From: RGIG1934 sp964492545
Lineage (GTDB): Bacteria > Bacillota > Clostridia > Lachnospirales > Lachnospiraceae
NCBI GenBank assembly: GCA_964492545.1
Contig: CAZBKO010000132.1
Span: 1 to 5,137 of the forward strand
Direction of reading: 5' to 3'
Length of the DNA: 5,137 nucleotides
This document shows, piece after piece, positions 1 to 5,115 of the stretch; the first letter of the stretch is position 1; every line of letters starts with the position of its first letter. A program made the position numbers and the translations under genes. A model generated the notes under the pieces. That model searched no databases and was not told the origin of the DNA. It saw only the letters and a program-made list of their open reading frames with translations.

Positions 1-415
1 ATTCAGGAACAAATGGCTCACCATATCTCTGAACTTCAACATTCTCGCTGTCATCTTTACCGATTGGTACACTAGGATCAATAATATTAGGAATAACCAT
101 CATTCTCTTCTTAATTTCTTCCTGAAGCTCCTGCTCTTTTACTTCCAGCTTAGCAAGAAGTTCCTGATTAGCTGTAACCTGTCTCTTGACTTCCTCAGCT
201 TCTTCTTTCTTTCCCTGTCCCATCAAAGCACCAATCTGCTTGCTCAATTTATTTCTGTCTGCACGAAGTCCATCAGCCTGCTGCTGTGTTTCTCTGCTCT
301 GTGCATCAAGTTCAATAACTTCGTCAACTAATGGAAGCTTTCTGTCCTGAAACTTATTTTTGATGTTCTGTCTTACTACGTCTGGATTTTCTCTTAAAAA
401 TTTAATATCTATCAT
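1..415 (-). CDS. serS: Seryl-tRNA synthetase, N-terminal part (cut by window edge)
   Basis: Only the first 138 codons are present; the gene runs off the left edge. The protein begins MIDIKFLRENPDVVRQNIKN, the typical SerRS start. Residues about 27-107 are rich in K, E, Q and L and contain no proline after about residue 28, as expected for the long antiparallel coiled-coil arm that contacts the variable arm of tRNA-Ser. The arm is followed by MVIPNIIDPSVPIGKDDSEN (106-125), the conserved IPN...VP.G.D..N linker into the class II catalytic core. The core motifs 1-3 lie outside the window. The enzyme charges tRNA-Ser with serine in the cytoplasm (family knowledge). The start ATG at 415-413 has an AAAGGAG ribosome site 8 bases upstream (CTCCT at 424-428 on the plus strand). 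It lies 18 bases after the ABC ATPase stop on the same strand with no terminator between, so read-through from the transporter operon is likely. Confidence 0.96.
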   Translation of the reverse strand, partial: MIDIKFLRENPDVVRQNIKNKFQDRKLPLVDEVIELDAQSRETQQQADGLRADRNKLSKQIGALMGQGKKEEAEEVKRQVTANQELLAKLEVKEQELQEEIKKRMMVIPNIIDPSVPIGKDDSENVEVQRYGEPFVPE

Positions 416-433
416 TTTACATTCTCCTTTATA

Positions 434-1207
434 TTAGTTACCGCATTCAATACTTATTTCATTGAATTTGGCTAAAATTTCTTCTACCTTCATATCTGCT
501 TTTTCTTTTCCAGCCTTGTCAATTACTGCATGTCCCTGATGCATCATAACAAGTCTGTCGCCATACTCAATGGCATATCTAAGATTATGTGTTACCATCA
601 TTGTAGTAATCTTTTTCTCCGATACAATCTTGCCGGTGAGCTGCATTATTATCTCTGCTGTCTTTGGGTCAAGTGCCGCTGTATGCTCGTCCAATATTAA
701 GAACTCAATAGGTGTAAGTGTTGCCATAAGAAGTGCCATGGCCTGTCTCTGACCACCGGACAAGGAACCGACCTTTATGTCCATCTTATCCTCAAGTCCA
801 AGGTTAAGCTCACTTAGCATCTCTCTGTATTCATTCTTTCTCTTCCTATTAATTCCCGGATGAAGATCAAATGCCTTGCCTTTGTTGTCTGCTATTGACA
901 TATTTTCAAGGATTGTCATGCTTGGACATGTTCCAATGGCTGGATTCTGAAATACTCTTCCAATCTTTTTATGTCGCACATGTTCTTTCATCTTAGTAAT
1001 ATCTTTGCCATTTACTATTATATCACCAGAATTGATTGGTATGCTACCACAAATTATGTTAAGCAGCGATGTCTTTCCAGAACCATTACTTCCTACAATC
1101 GATACAAACTGTCCGTCTTCTATCTTCATATTGAAATCATTGAACAGACACATCTCATTTACGGTTCCGGGATTATAATACTTCGATATATGATTAAGCT
1201 CAAGCAT
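434..1207 (-). CDS. ABC transporter ATP-binding protein (partner of ABC_sub_bind-type importer)
   Basis: 257-residue ABC ATPase with every expected motif: Walker A GSNGSGKT (39-46), Q-loop FQNP (Q87), signature LSGGQ (149-153), Walker B FLILDE (169-174, D173 and catalytic E174), D-loop ALDP (178-181) and H-loop histidine H207 in VTHN. It should be cytoplasmic, dimerise and power the adjacent permease. An EFLILDEHTAALDP stretch, and a VFQNPAIGTCPSMTILENMS stretch after the Q-loop, resemble the ATPases paired with TrpX-like binding proteins (COG1101 type), which fits the two genes upstream. The start ATG at 1207-1205 overlaps the permease stop TGA (1202-1200) by 8 bases, indicating translational coupling; AAGGTG lies 7 bases upstream of the ATG. 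The substrate cannot be read from this subunit. All motifs are intact, so it is expected to be functional. Confidence 0.95.
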   Translation of the reverse strand: MLELNHISKYYNPGTVNEMCLFNDFNMKIEDGQFVSIVGSNGSGKTSLLNIICGSIPINSGDIIVNGKDITKMKEHVRHKKIGRVFQNPAIGTCPSMTILENMSIADNKGKAFDLHPGINRKRKNEYREMLSELNLGLEDKMDIKVGSLSGGQRQAMALLMATLTPIEFLILDEHTAALDPKTAEIIMQLTGKIVSEKKITTMMVTHNLRYAIEYGDRLVMMHQGHAVIDKAGKEKADMKVEEILAKFNEISIECGN

Positions 1208-2069
1208 TTCCCTTCACCTTCTTTCTCTTCATTCCATTGCTTAGAAGAAGTATTGCTAAGAACAATACTGCTATGACAAGCTTAAGGTCCTGTGACTCAA
1301 GTCCTGCTGAAATTGCTATAGCCACACATGCCTTATAAACAATTGAACCAAATATAACTGCTGTAGTAGCCTTTACAAAGGAAAGATTCTTAAGCAGCTT
1401 CGTTCCTATAATAACGCTTGCAAGTCCAATAACCATCGTTCCAGTTCCTGATGATATTTCAAAGAAACCATTCTGCTGACAGTAAATACTTCCTGATAAA
1501 GCTGCAAGTCCATTTGCTATTGCAAGTCCCACGATTTTTACAAAGCCTTTGTCCTTGGCAATACTTGTGACAAGGGATTCATTGTCACCTACTGCACGAA
1601 GAAGAAGTCCTGAACGTGTCTTCATGTATAAATCCATAAGTATCTTGACAACAACTACAATAACAGTAAGTGTAATTATTACTGTGCTCGCTTTTGCCAT
1701 AAGTGGCATTCCAAAAATTGTCTTACGTGAATATAGGGCAACATTTGCACTTCCGGCAATTCTCAAATTCACGGAGTACAGACCGGTCATTACAATAATT
1801 CCTGCAAGTAAATCTCTTACCTTGAACTTCACATGAATGACACCTGTTACTATACCTGCCAAAACTCCTGCAAGCATTGCTACTAACATTGCCAGGAATG
1901 GATTCCAGCCCTTAGTTAACAGCGATGCCGTCACTGCACTTCCAAGTGGAAAAGTTCCATCCACTGATAAATCCGGAAAATCAAGTATCTTATAGGTTAC
2001 AAATACACCAAGTGCCATTATTGCATATATAAGGCCTTCCTTGAATATTCCCTGAATAATAATCGACAT
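1200..2069 (-). CDS. ABC transporter permease, BPD_transp_2-like family
   Basis: 289-residue, very hydrophobic inner-membrane protein with about eight or nine membrane segments (roughly 14-29, 40-52, 57-79, 86-104, 127-147, 177-194, 209-225, 232-253, 262-277) and a basic C-terminus (KRKKVK). A cytoplasmic loop with RSGLLLRAVGDNESLV (152-167) matches the R-A-x-G-D-N loop that contacts the ATPase in the branched-chain amino acid / sugar permease superfamily (PF02653). The early DFPDLSVDGTFPLGSAVTA stretch (30-48) is typical of the COG4120 permeases found with ABC_sub_bind lipoproteins. It would form the translocation pore as a homodimer, since only one permease gene is present. The start ATG at 2069 is 29 bases after the binding-protein stop; GGAAGGAA lies about 10 bases upstream, slightly far but usable. 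Its end overlaps the ATPase start by 8 bases. Confidence 0.93.
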   Translation of the reverse strand: MSIIIQGIFKEGLIYAIMALGVFVTYKILDFPDLSVDGTFPLGSAVTASLLTKGWNPFLAMLVAMLAGVLAGIVTGVIHVKFKVRDLLAGIIVMTGLYSVNLRIAGSANVALYSRKTIFGMPLMAKASTVIITLTVIVVVVKILMDLYMKTRSGLLLRAVGDNESLVTSIAKDKGFVKIVGLAIANGLAALSGSIYCQQNGFFEISSGTGTMVIGLASVIIGTKLLKNLSFVKATTAVIFGSIVYKACVAIAISAGLESQDLKLVIAVLFLAILLLSNGMKRKKVKGNA

Positions 2070-2098
2070 AATCTATAAATTCCTTCCCATAATTCTAT

Positions 2099-3109
2099 TT
2101 ACTCTGAAATAGAATCAAATATTTCCTCTGCTTCTCCCTTAACATCATCTGCGATAGTAACTTTCAAATTATCTGCTACTGCTGAATTGATATAAAGTTT
2201 AGCTTCTGTTATTGTTTCAAACTTAATCTCGCTTGCTTTCTTTTCTCCCTTGAGTACCTTTGCTGCCATCTTACCTGTCTGAATTCCAAGTTCATAGTAG
2301 TCAAGTCCAACTGTTGCAAGGCATCCCTTTTTAACCTGCTCAATTTCACTTCCGAATACAGGAATATTCTTTGCATTTGCCTTGGCGATAATTGTAGGTA
2401 GACATGTAACTACAGTATTATCTGTAAGATTATTAATGCAGTCAACCTCTCCAAGCAATGCATCTGTTGCAAGAGGAACATCTGTCGCTGCCGATACACC
2501 TTTTTCTACTATTTTAAATCCATAATCGCCTGCTAATGACTTATATTCTTCTATCGCTGATAATGAATTAACTTCACTTGTACAATATAAAATACCAATT
2601 TTCTTGACATCAGGTGTTATTTTCTTAATCATCTCTAACTGCTCACTTACAGCCAGCTTATCACTTGTTCCTGTTATTTCTCCCTTAGGTGTTCCATCTT
2701 CACTGGCAAATTCTGCTACAACCGGGTCTGTTACTGCTGTAAATATAGTAGGAATTCCTGCACTGCTGGCAGTTGCGTACAAGCTCTGTGCCATAGGTGT
2801 TGCTATTCCACATACAAGGTCTACCTTCTTTGAAATAAAGTTAGTAGATATCTGATTGGCCATACTTCCATCAGCCTGAGCATTTTCATAATAAAATGTA
2901 ACATTCTTACCATCTTCATAGCCTTCCTGCTTCAGTCCCTCGATAAAACCTTCGCGGCAGTTATCCAGTGAACCATGCTCTGCAAACTGTCCTATTCCAA
3001 TTTTGACCTTATCACCACTTGATGAATCCTTACTTCCACACGCACTCATCGAACATAGTGCTAATACTCCAACCAGCGAAAGCGCTGCTAATTTCTTAAA
3101 ATTTCTCAT
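2099..3109 (-). CDS. Substrate-binding lipoprotein of ABC importer (ABC_sub_bind / TrpX-CD0873-like)
   Basis: 336-residue secreted lipoprotein that captures the ligand outside the membrane and hands it to the permease encoded next. The signal peptide is MRNFKK (basic), LAALSLVGVLAL (hydrophobic) and lipobox MSAC with lipidated C24; a Ser/Gly/Lys linker follows. The mature protein has PF04392 family hallmarks: IGIGQFAEHGSLDNCREGF (37-55), VDLVCGIATPMAQ (96-108), TAVTDPV (124-130), LTDNTV (228-233) and LATVGLDYYELGIQTGKMA (264-282). Relatives include streptococcal TrpX and C. difficile CD0873, linked to tryptophan and tyrosine, so an aromatic amino acid is the best guess; the ligand is not proven by sequence. 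The ATG at 3109-3107 is chosen because GGAG sits 6 bases upstream and the signal peptide begins there. An in-frame ATG at 3181 would add 24 polar residues encoded mostly by repeat DNA in front of the signal peptide, with no well-placed ribosome site, so it is rejected. Confidence 0.93.
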   Translation of the reverse strand: MRNFKKLAALSLVGVLALCSMSACGSKDSSSGDKVKIGIGQFAEHGSLDNCREGFIEGLKQEGYEDGKNVTFYYENAQADGSMANQISTNFISKKVDLVCGIATPMAQSLYATASSAGIPTIFTAVTDPVVAEFASEDGTPKGEITGTSDKLAVSEQLEMIKKITPDVKKIGILYCTSEVNSLSAIEEYKSLAGDYGFKIVEKGVSAATDVPLATDALLGEVDCINNLTDNTVVTCLPTIIAKANAKNIPVFGSEIEQVKKGCLATVGLDYYELGIQTGKMAAKVLKGEKKASEIKFETITEAKLYINSAVADNLKVTIADDVKGEAEEIFDSISE

Positions 3110-3113
3110 AATA

Positions 3114-3175
3114 TTCTCCATTCCGGAGCATTTAGCGACGGGGCGAATTGAAATTCGCGCAGGCGATTTCGATTC
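3114..3175 (-). repeat. 62-bp direct repeat, copy A (carries the lipoprotein gene's ribosome site)
   Basis: Matches copy B at 3253-3314 at 61 of 62 positions; the single difference is G at 3162 versus A at 3301 on the plus strand. It contains a short inverted repeat GCGAATT-GA-AATTCGC (3143-3158). On the minus strand it ends CTCCGGAATGGAGAA, so the GGAG (3119-3116) serves as the Shine-Dalgarno of the gene starting at 3109. The CTCC just before it can pair with that GGAG (4 bp, 5-base loop). It is GC-rich compared with its surroundings, consistent with a dispersed intergenic repeat. Confidence 0.9.
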
Positions 3176-3185
3176 TGCCATAAAT

Positions 3186-3214
3186 ACTATTTGTGATGCT
3201 CCTACACAAATAGT
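3186..3214 (-). repeat. Perfect 10-bp inverted repeat (hairpin) with Shine-Dalgarno-like loop
   Basis: Arms ACTATTTGTG (3186-3195) and CACAAATAGT (3205-3214) pair perfectly around a 9-base loop. In the operon transcript the loop reads TAGGAGCAT. GGAGCAT in the loop is exactly complementary to ATGCTCC at 3131-3125 in copy A and 3270-3264 in copy B. No U-run follows, so it does not look like an intrinsic terminator. Confidence 0.8.
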
Positions 3215-3215
3215 T

Positions 3216-3251
3216 ATGTGAAATGGGCGCTATCGAGCGAACTTTTCACAT
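3216..3251 (-). repeat. Nested inverted repeat (8-bp outer stem, 4-bp inner stem)
   Basis: The outer arms ATGTGAAA (3216-3223) and TTTCACAT (3244-3251) pair perfectly. Inside, CGCT (3228-3231) pairs with AGCG (3236-3239) around a 4-base loop, with an asymmetric unpaired region between the stems. It lies directly between repeat copy B and the 10-bp hairpin and forms part of the 139-base unit. Its function is unknown. Confidence 0.65.
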
Positions 3252-3252
3252 T

Positions 3253-3314
3253 TTCTCCATTCCGGAGCATTTAGCGACGGGGCGAATTGAAATTCGCGCA
3301 AGCGATTTCGATTC
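3253..3314 (-). repeat. 62-bp direct repeat, copy B
   Basis: Near-identical to copy A (61/62), lying 139 bases further upstream in the operon leader. It includes the same inner inverted repeat (3282-3297) and the same CTCCGGAATGGAG end (3267-3255 on the minus strand). Here the GGAG is not followed by a usable gene: the nearest ATG (3251-3249) is immediately followed by a TGA. It is flanked by the 8-base sequence TTCACATT at 3245-3252 and at 3312-3319; the second copy overlaps the last three bases of the repeat. Confidence 0.9.
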
Positions 3315-3368
3315 ACATTCTAATCACTATATACCCTTTTCTTTTTTATACAAAAACATAACCATTTT

Positions 3369-3397
3369 ATTTTACCTTTAATAGCTTGATTTTTCAA
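3369..3397 (-). promoter_or_regulatory. Predicted sigma-A promoter of the ABC transporter-serS operon
   Basis: On the minus strand TTGAAA (3397-3392, 5 of 6 to consensus) is followed after exactly 17 bases by TAAAAT (3374-3369, 5 of 6). Transcription should start near 3362. It is the best promoter match seen upstream of the lipoprotein gene on this strand, in AT-rich DNA, and lies outside the repeats. The -35 box is 18 bases from the -35 box of the divergent promoter. Confidence 0.65.
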
Positions 3398-3415
3398 TAG
3401 TTTTTCATTTTATAT

Positions 3416-3444
3416 TTGACATTTACACCCACATAAAGTATAAT
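3416..3444 (+). promoter_or_regulatory. Consensus sigma-A promoter of the symporter gene
   Basis: TTGACA (3416-3421) and TATAAT (3439-3444) are both perfect consensus boxes with the optimal 17-base spacer. Transcription should start near 3451, giving a leader of about 80 bases before the ATG at 3533. Such a strong promoter would usually need control, which fits the palindrome found at the start site. Confidence 0.88.
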
Positions 3445-3453
3445 TTTCTTAGC

Positions 3454-3487
3454 ACTTTAAAGCTTTAAAGTATATATCACTTTAAAG
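3454..3487 (+). promoter_or_regulatory. Likely operator: 18-bp palindrome plus third half-site
   Basis: ACTTTAAAGCTTTAAAGT (3454-3471) is a perfect palindrome made of two adjacent CTTTAAAG units (3455-3462, 3463-3470). A third unit, again as ACTTTAAAGC, lies at 3479-3488. The array begins a few bases after the predicted transcription start of a consensus promoter, the usual place for a repressor to block transcription. The cognate regulator is not in the window and I do not recognise the motif with certainty; a dimeric winged-helix repressor such as a MarR-type protein is one possibility. Confidence 0.6.
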
Positions 3488-3503
3488 CAAATAATTATAA
3501 TGT

Positions 3504-3517
3504 ATGGGAATACCCAT
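3504..3517 (+). repeat. Small hairpin just upstream of the symporter ribosome site
   Basis: ATGGG (3504-3508) and CCCAT (3513-3517) form a 5-bp stem with a 4-base AATA loop, ending 6 bases before the GGAG Shine-Dalgarno at 3524-3527. It may only be chance, but it would sit in the leader close to the ribosome site. It also overlaps the region that a longer reading from an ATG at 3500 would treat as coding. Confidence 0.35.
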
Positions 3518-3532
3518 TGGATTGGAGTTTTT

Positions 3533-5059
3533 ATGATTGCTAAAGTTATTTTGTTACTTGTTTTTTTCGGTATAATGATTGGTGTCGGATTGTATTCCAG
3601 AAAGCATGCAACCAGCGTTAATGATTTCGTTCTCGGTGGACGAAGTGTTGGTCCATGGCTCACAGCCTTCGCCTACGGAACCTCTTACTTTTCCGCAGTT
3701 GTATTTGTAGGATATGCAGGTCAGTTCGGTTGGAGATACGGTATGGCTTCCACATGGATTGGTCTTGGCAACGCATTTCTCGGAAGCTTGCTTGCATGGG
3801 TTGTAATGGGAAGAAGAACACGTGTTATGACACAGCATCTTCACGCAGCAACAATGCCTGATTTCTTTGGAAAAAGATACAACAGCAATGCTCTTAGAGT
3901 TGTTGCTTCAGCCATTGCATTTATTTTTCTAATTCCTTATACAGCATCTGTATATAATGGTCTTTCACGATTATTTGGAATGGCATTTAATGTTGATTAT
4001 ACCATATGCGTTATCGTAATGGCAGCACTTACAGGTGTCTATGTAATCCTCGGCGGATATATGGCAACTGCAATTAATGATTTTATTCAGGGTATCGTAA
4101 TGCTTGGCGGCATTGTCCTTGTTATTGTAGCTGTTCTTAACGGACAGGGTGGTTTTATGGAAGCTGTGAAAAAACTTGCAGAAATCCCTAGTGATGTTCC
4201 AGCAACTGTCGGACAGTCAGGTGCATTTACATCATTTTTTGGAACAGATCCTAAGAATCTTCTAGGTGTAATCATTCTTACATCCCTTGGAACATGGGGT
4301 CTTCCACAGATGGTTCAAAAGTTCTACTCTATTAAGAGTGAGAAATCCATCAAGACAGGAACAATTGTTTCCACTGCATTTGCTATTATCGTTTCTGGCG
4401 GATGTTATTTCCTTGGAGGCTTTGGACGTCTGTTCAATTCAGATGCAATATTAAAAGCTGATGGCTCTGTTGCTTATGATGCAATTGTCCCTTCAATGCT
4501 TTCAACCCTTCCTGATATACTTATAGGTATTGTAATTGTACTTGTATTATCAGCATCTATGTCCACACTTTCATCACTGGTTCTCACATCAAGTTCAACA
4601 CTTACACTTGATTTTCTTAAAGGAACAGTATGCAAGAATATGAAAGACAAGACCGCTCTTATTGTAATGAAGATACTTATTGTATTCTTTATAGTAATTT
4701 CAGTTGTAATTGCACTTGATCCTCCAACATTTATTGCACAGCTTATGGGTATTTCATGGGGAGCTCTTGCCGGTGCATTCCTTGCTCCATTCCTATATGG
4801 ACTGTACTGGAAAAAAGTAAGCAAGGCTGCTATATGGGCAAGCTTCGCAACAGGTGTCGGTATAACAGTTTCAAATATGTACATAGGTTATATCGAATCA
4901 CCAATTAATGCCGGAGCAATTGCAATGGTTGCAGGTCTCGCTGTTATTCCTGTTGTTAGTCTCATTACACCTAAACTCGACAAAGCTTCTGTTGACGACA
5001 TTTTCTCATGCTATGACGAGGTTGTTGAGGTTACAGAAAAAACTTCACTGAAAGAATAA
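3533..5059 (+). CDS. Sodium:solute symporter family (SSS/SLC5-like) transporter
   Basis: 508-residue membrane protein with about 13 predicted helices, the usual size and layout for this family (for example 4-20, 41-62, 72-92, 120-145, 155-175, 183-203, 246-266, 277-297, 328-352, 376-395, 399-425, 432-453, 459-479). It imports a solute with Na+. Family marks are LGGRSVGPWLTA (34-45), GVYVILGGYMATAINDFIQG (168-187) and SASMSTLSSLVLTSSSTLTL (340-359). S344/T345 match the Ser-Thr pair of the PutP sodium site. The position of E. coli PutP Asp55 is Tyr52 here (TSYFSA), closer to the TYxSA pattern of PanF-type members, so proline is not assured and the substrate is unknown. The ATG at 3533 is chosen because TTGGAG ends 5 bases upstream; an in-frame ATG at 3500 would add 11 polar residues and has no ribosome site. 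It is probably transcribed alone from the promoter at 3416-3444 and may be repressed through the CTTTAAAG array. Confidence 0.93.
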   Translation: MIAKVILLLVFFGIMIGVGLYSRKHATSVNDFVLGGRSVGPWLTAFAYGTSYFSAVVFVGYAGQFGWRYGMASTWIGLGNAFLGSLLAWVVMGRRTRVMTQHLHAATMPDFFGKRYNSNALRVVASAIAFIFLIPYTASVYNGLSRLFGMAFNVDYTICVIVMAALTGVYVILGGYMATAINDFIQGIVMLGGIVLVIVAVLNGQGGFMEAVKKLAEIPSDVPATVGQSGAFTSFFGTDPKNLLGVIILTSLGTWGLPQMVQKFYSIKSEKSIKTGTIVSTAFAIIVSGGCYFLGGFGRLFNSDAILKADGSVAYDAIVPSMLSTLPDILIGIVIVLVLSASMSTLSSLVLTSSSTLTLDFLKGTVCKNMKDKTALIVMKILIVFFIVISVVIALDPPTFIAQLMGISWGALAGAFLAPFLYGLYWKKVSKAAIWASFATGVGITVSNMYIGYIESPINAGAIAMVAGLAVIPVVSLITPKLDKASVDDIFSCYDEVVEVTEKTSLKE

Positions 5060-5060
5060 G

Positions 5061-5115
5061 ATTTTTTAATTATTTCATTGACATCTTGAGTTTCCGCAAA
5101 TTGTAATTAAAAAAT
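5061..5115. repeat. AT-only 12-bp perfect inverted repeat after the symporter gene
   Basis: ATTTTTTAATTA (5061-5072) and TAATTAAAAAAT (5104-5115) are perfect reverse complements separated by 31 bases. The first arm begins two bases after the stop codon. The arms contain no G or C and no U-run follows on the plus strand, so it is a weak candidate for a terminator; the long loop also argues against one. It could equally be a binding site or a chance feature of AT-rich DNA. Confidence 0.5.
5078..5107 (+). promoter_or_regulatory. Possible promoter for a gene beyond the right edge
   Basis: TTGACA (5078-5083, perfect) is followed after 18 bases by TGTAAT (5102-5107, 5 of 6 to TATAAT). Its -10 box overlaps the right arm of the AT-rich inverted repeat. 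Transcription would begin near 5114 and the product would lie outside the window, so it cannot be confirmed here. Confidence 0.4.

Larger units (their letters stand above)
3110..3362 (-). promoter_or_regulatory. Long structured 5' leader of the ABC transporter operon
   Basis: From the predicted start of transcription (about 3362) to the lipoprotein ATG is about 250 bases with no convincing gene. In transcript order it holds a purine-rich stretch, repeat copy B (3314-3253), a nested hairpin (3251-3216), a perfect 10-bp hairpin (3214-3186) and repeat copy A (3175-3114), which ends in the ribosome binding site. The repeats are clearly more GC-rich than the flanking DNA. No T-box sequence (AGGGTGGNACCGCG type) and no hairpin followed by a U-run is visible, so a classic attenuator is not supported. 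Regulation by folding around the ribosome site is inferred, not shown. Confidence 0.45.

Noticed and set aside
416..433. Terminator between the ATPase gene and serS
   Set aside because: The gap is 18 bases, mostly occupied by the serS ribosome site, with no inverted repeat.
3246..3251. Tiny upstream reading frame after repeat B (ATG followed at once by TGA)
   Set aside because: A start-stop pair only three bases after GGAG is too close for normal initiation and encodes nothing; it is noted but not supported as a functional element.
3114..3314. CRISPR array
   Set aside because: There are only two copies; the repeat is 62 bases long, the 77-base spacing is filled by hairpins, and no cas genes are present.
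3110..3362. T-box or other known riboswitch in the ABC operon leader
   Set aside because: TrpX-type operons are often T-box controlled, so I looked for AGGGTGGNACCGCG and for a hairpin with a U-run on the minus strand; neither is present.
3500..3532. Upstream in-frame ATG for the symporter, adding 11 residues
   Set aside because: There is no Shine-Dalgarno before 3500, the added residues (MYGNTHWIGVF) are not family-like, and the ATG at 3533 has GGAG five bases upstream.
4474..4884. 136-codon open frame antisense to the symporter, and similar long frames opposite or overlapping the other genes
   Set aside because: These are shadow frames of well-supported genes: they lack ribosome sites and recognisable domains, and mirror the composition of the real coding strand.
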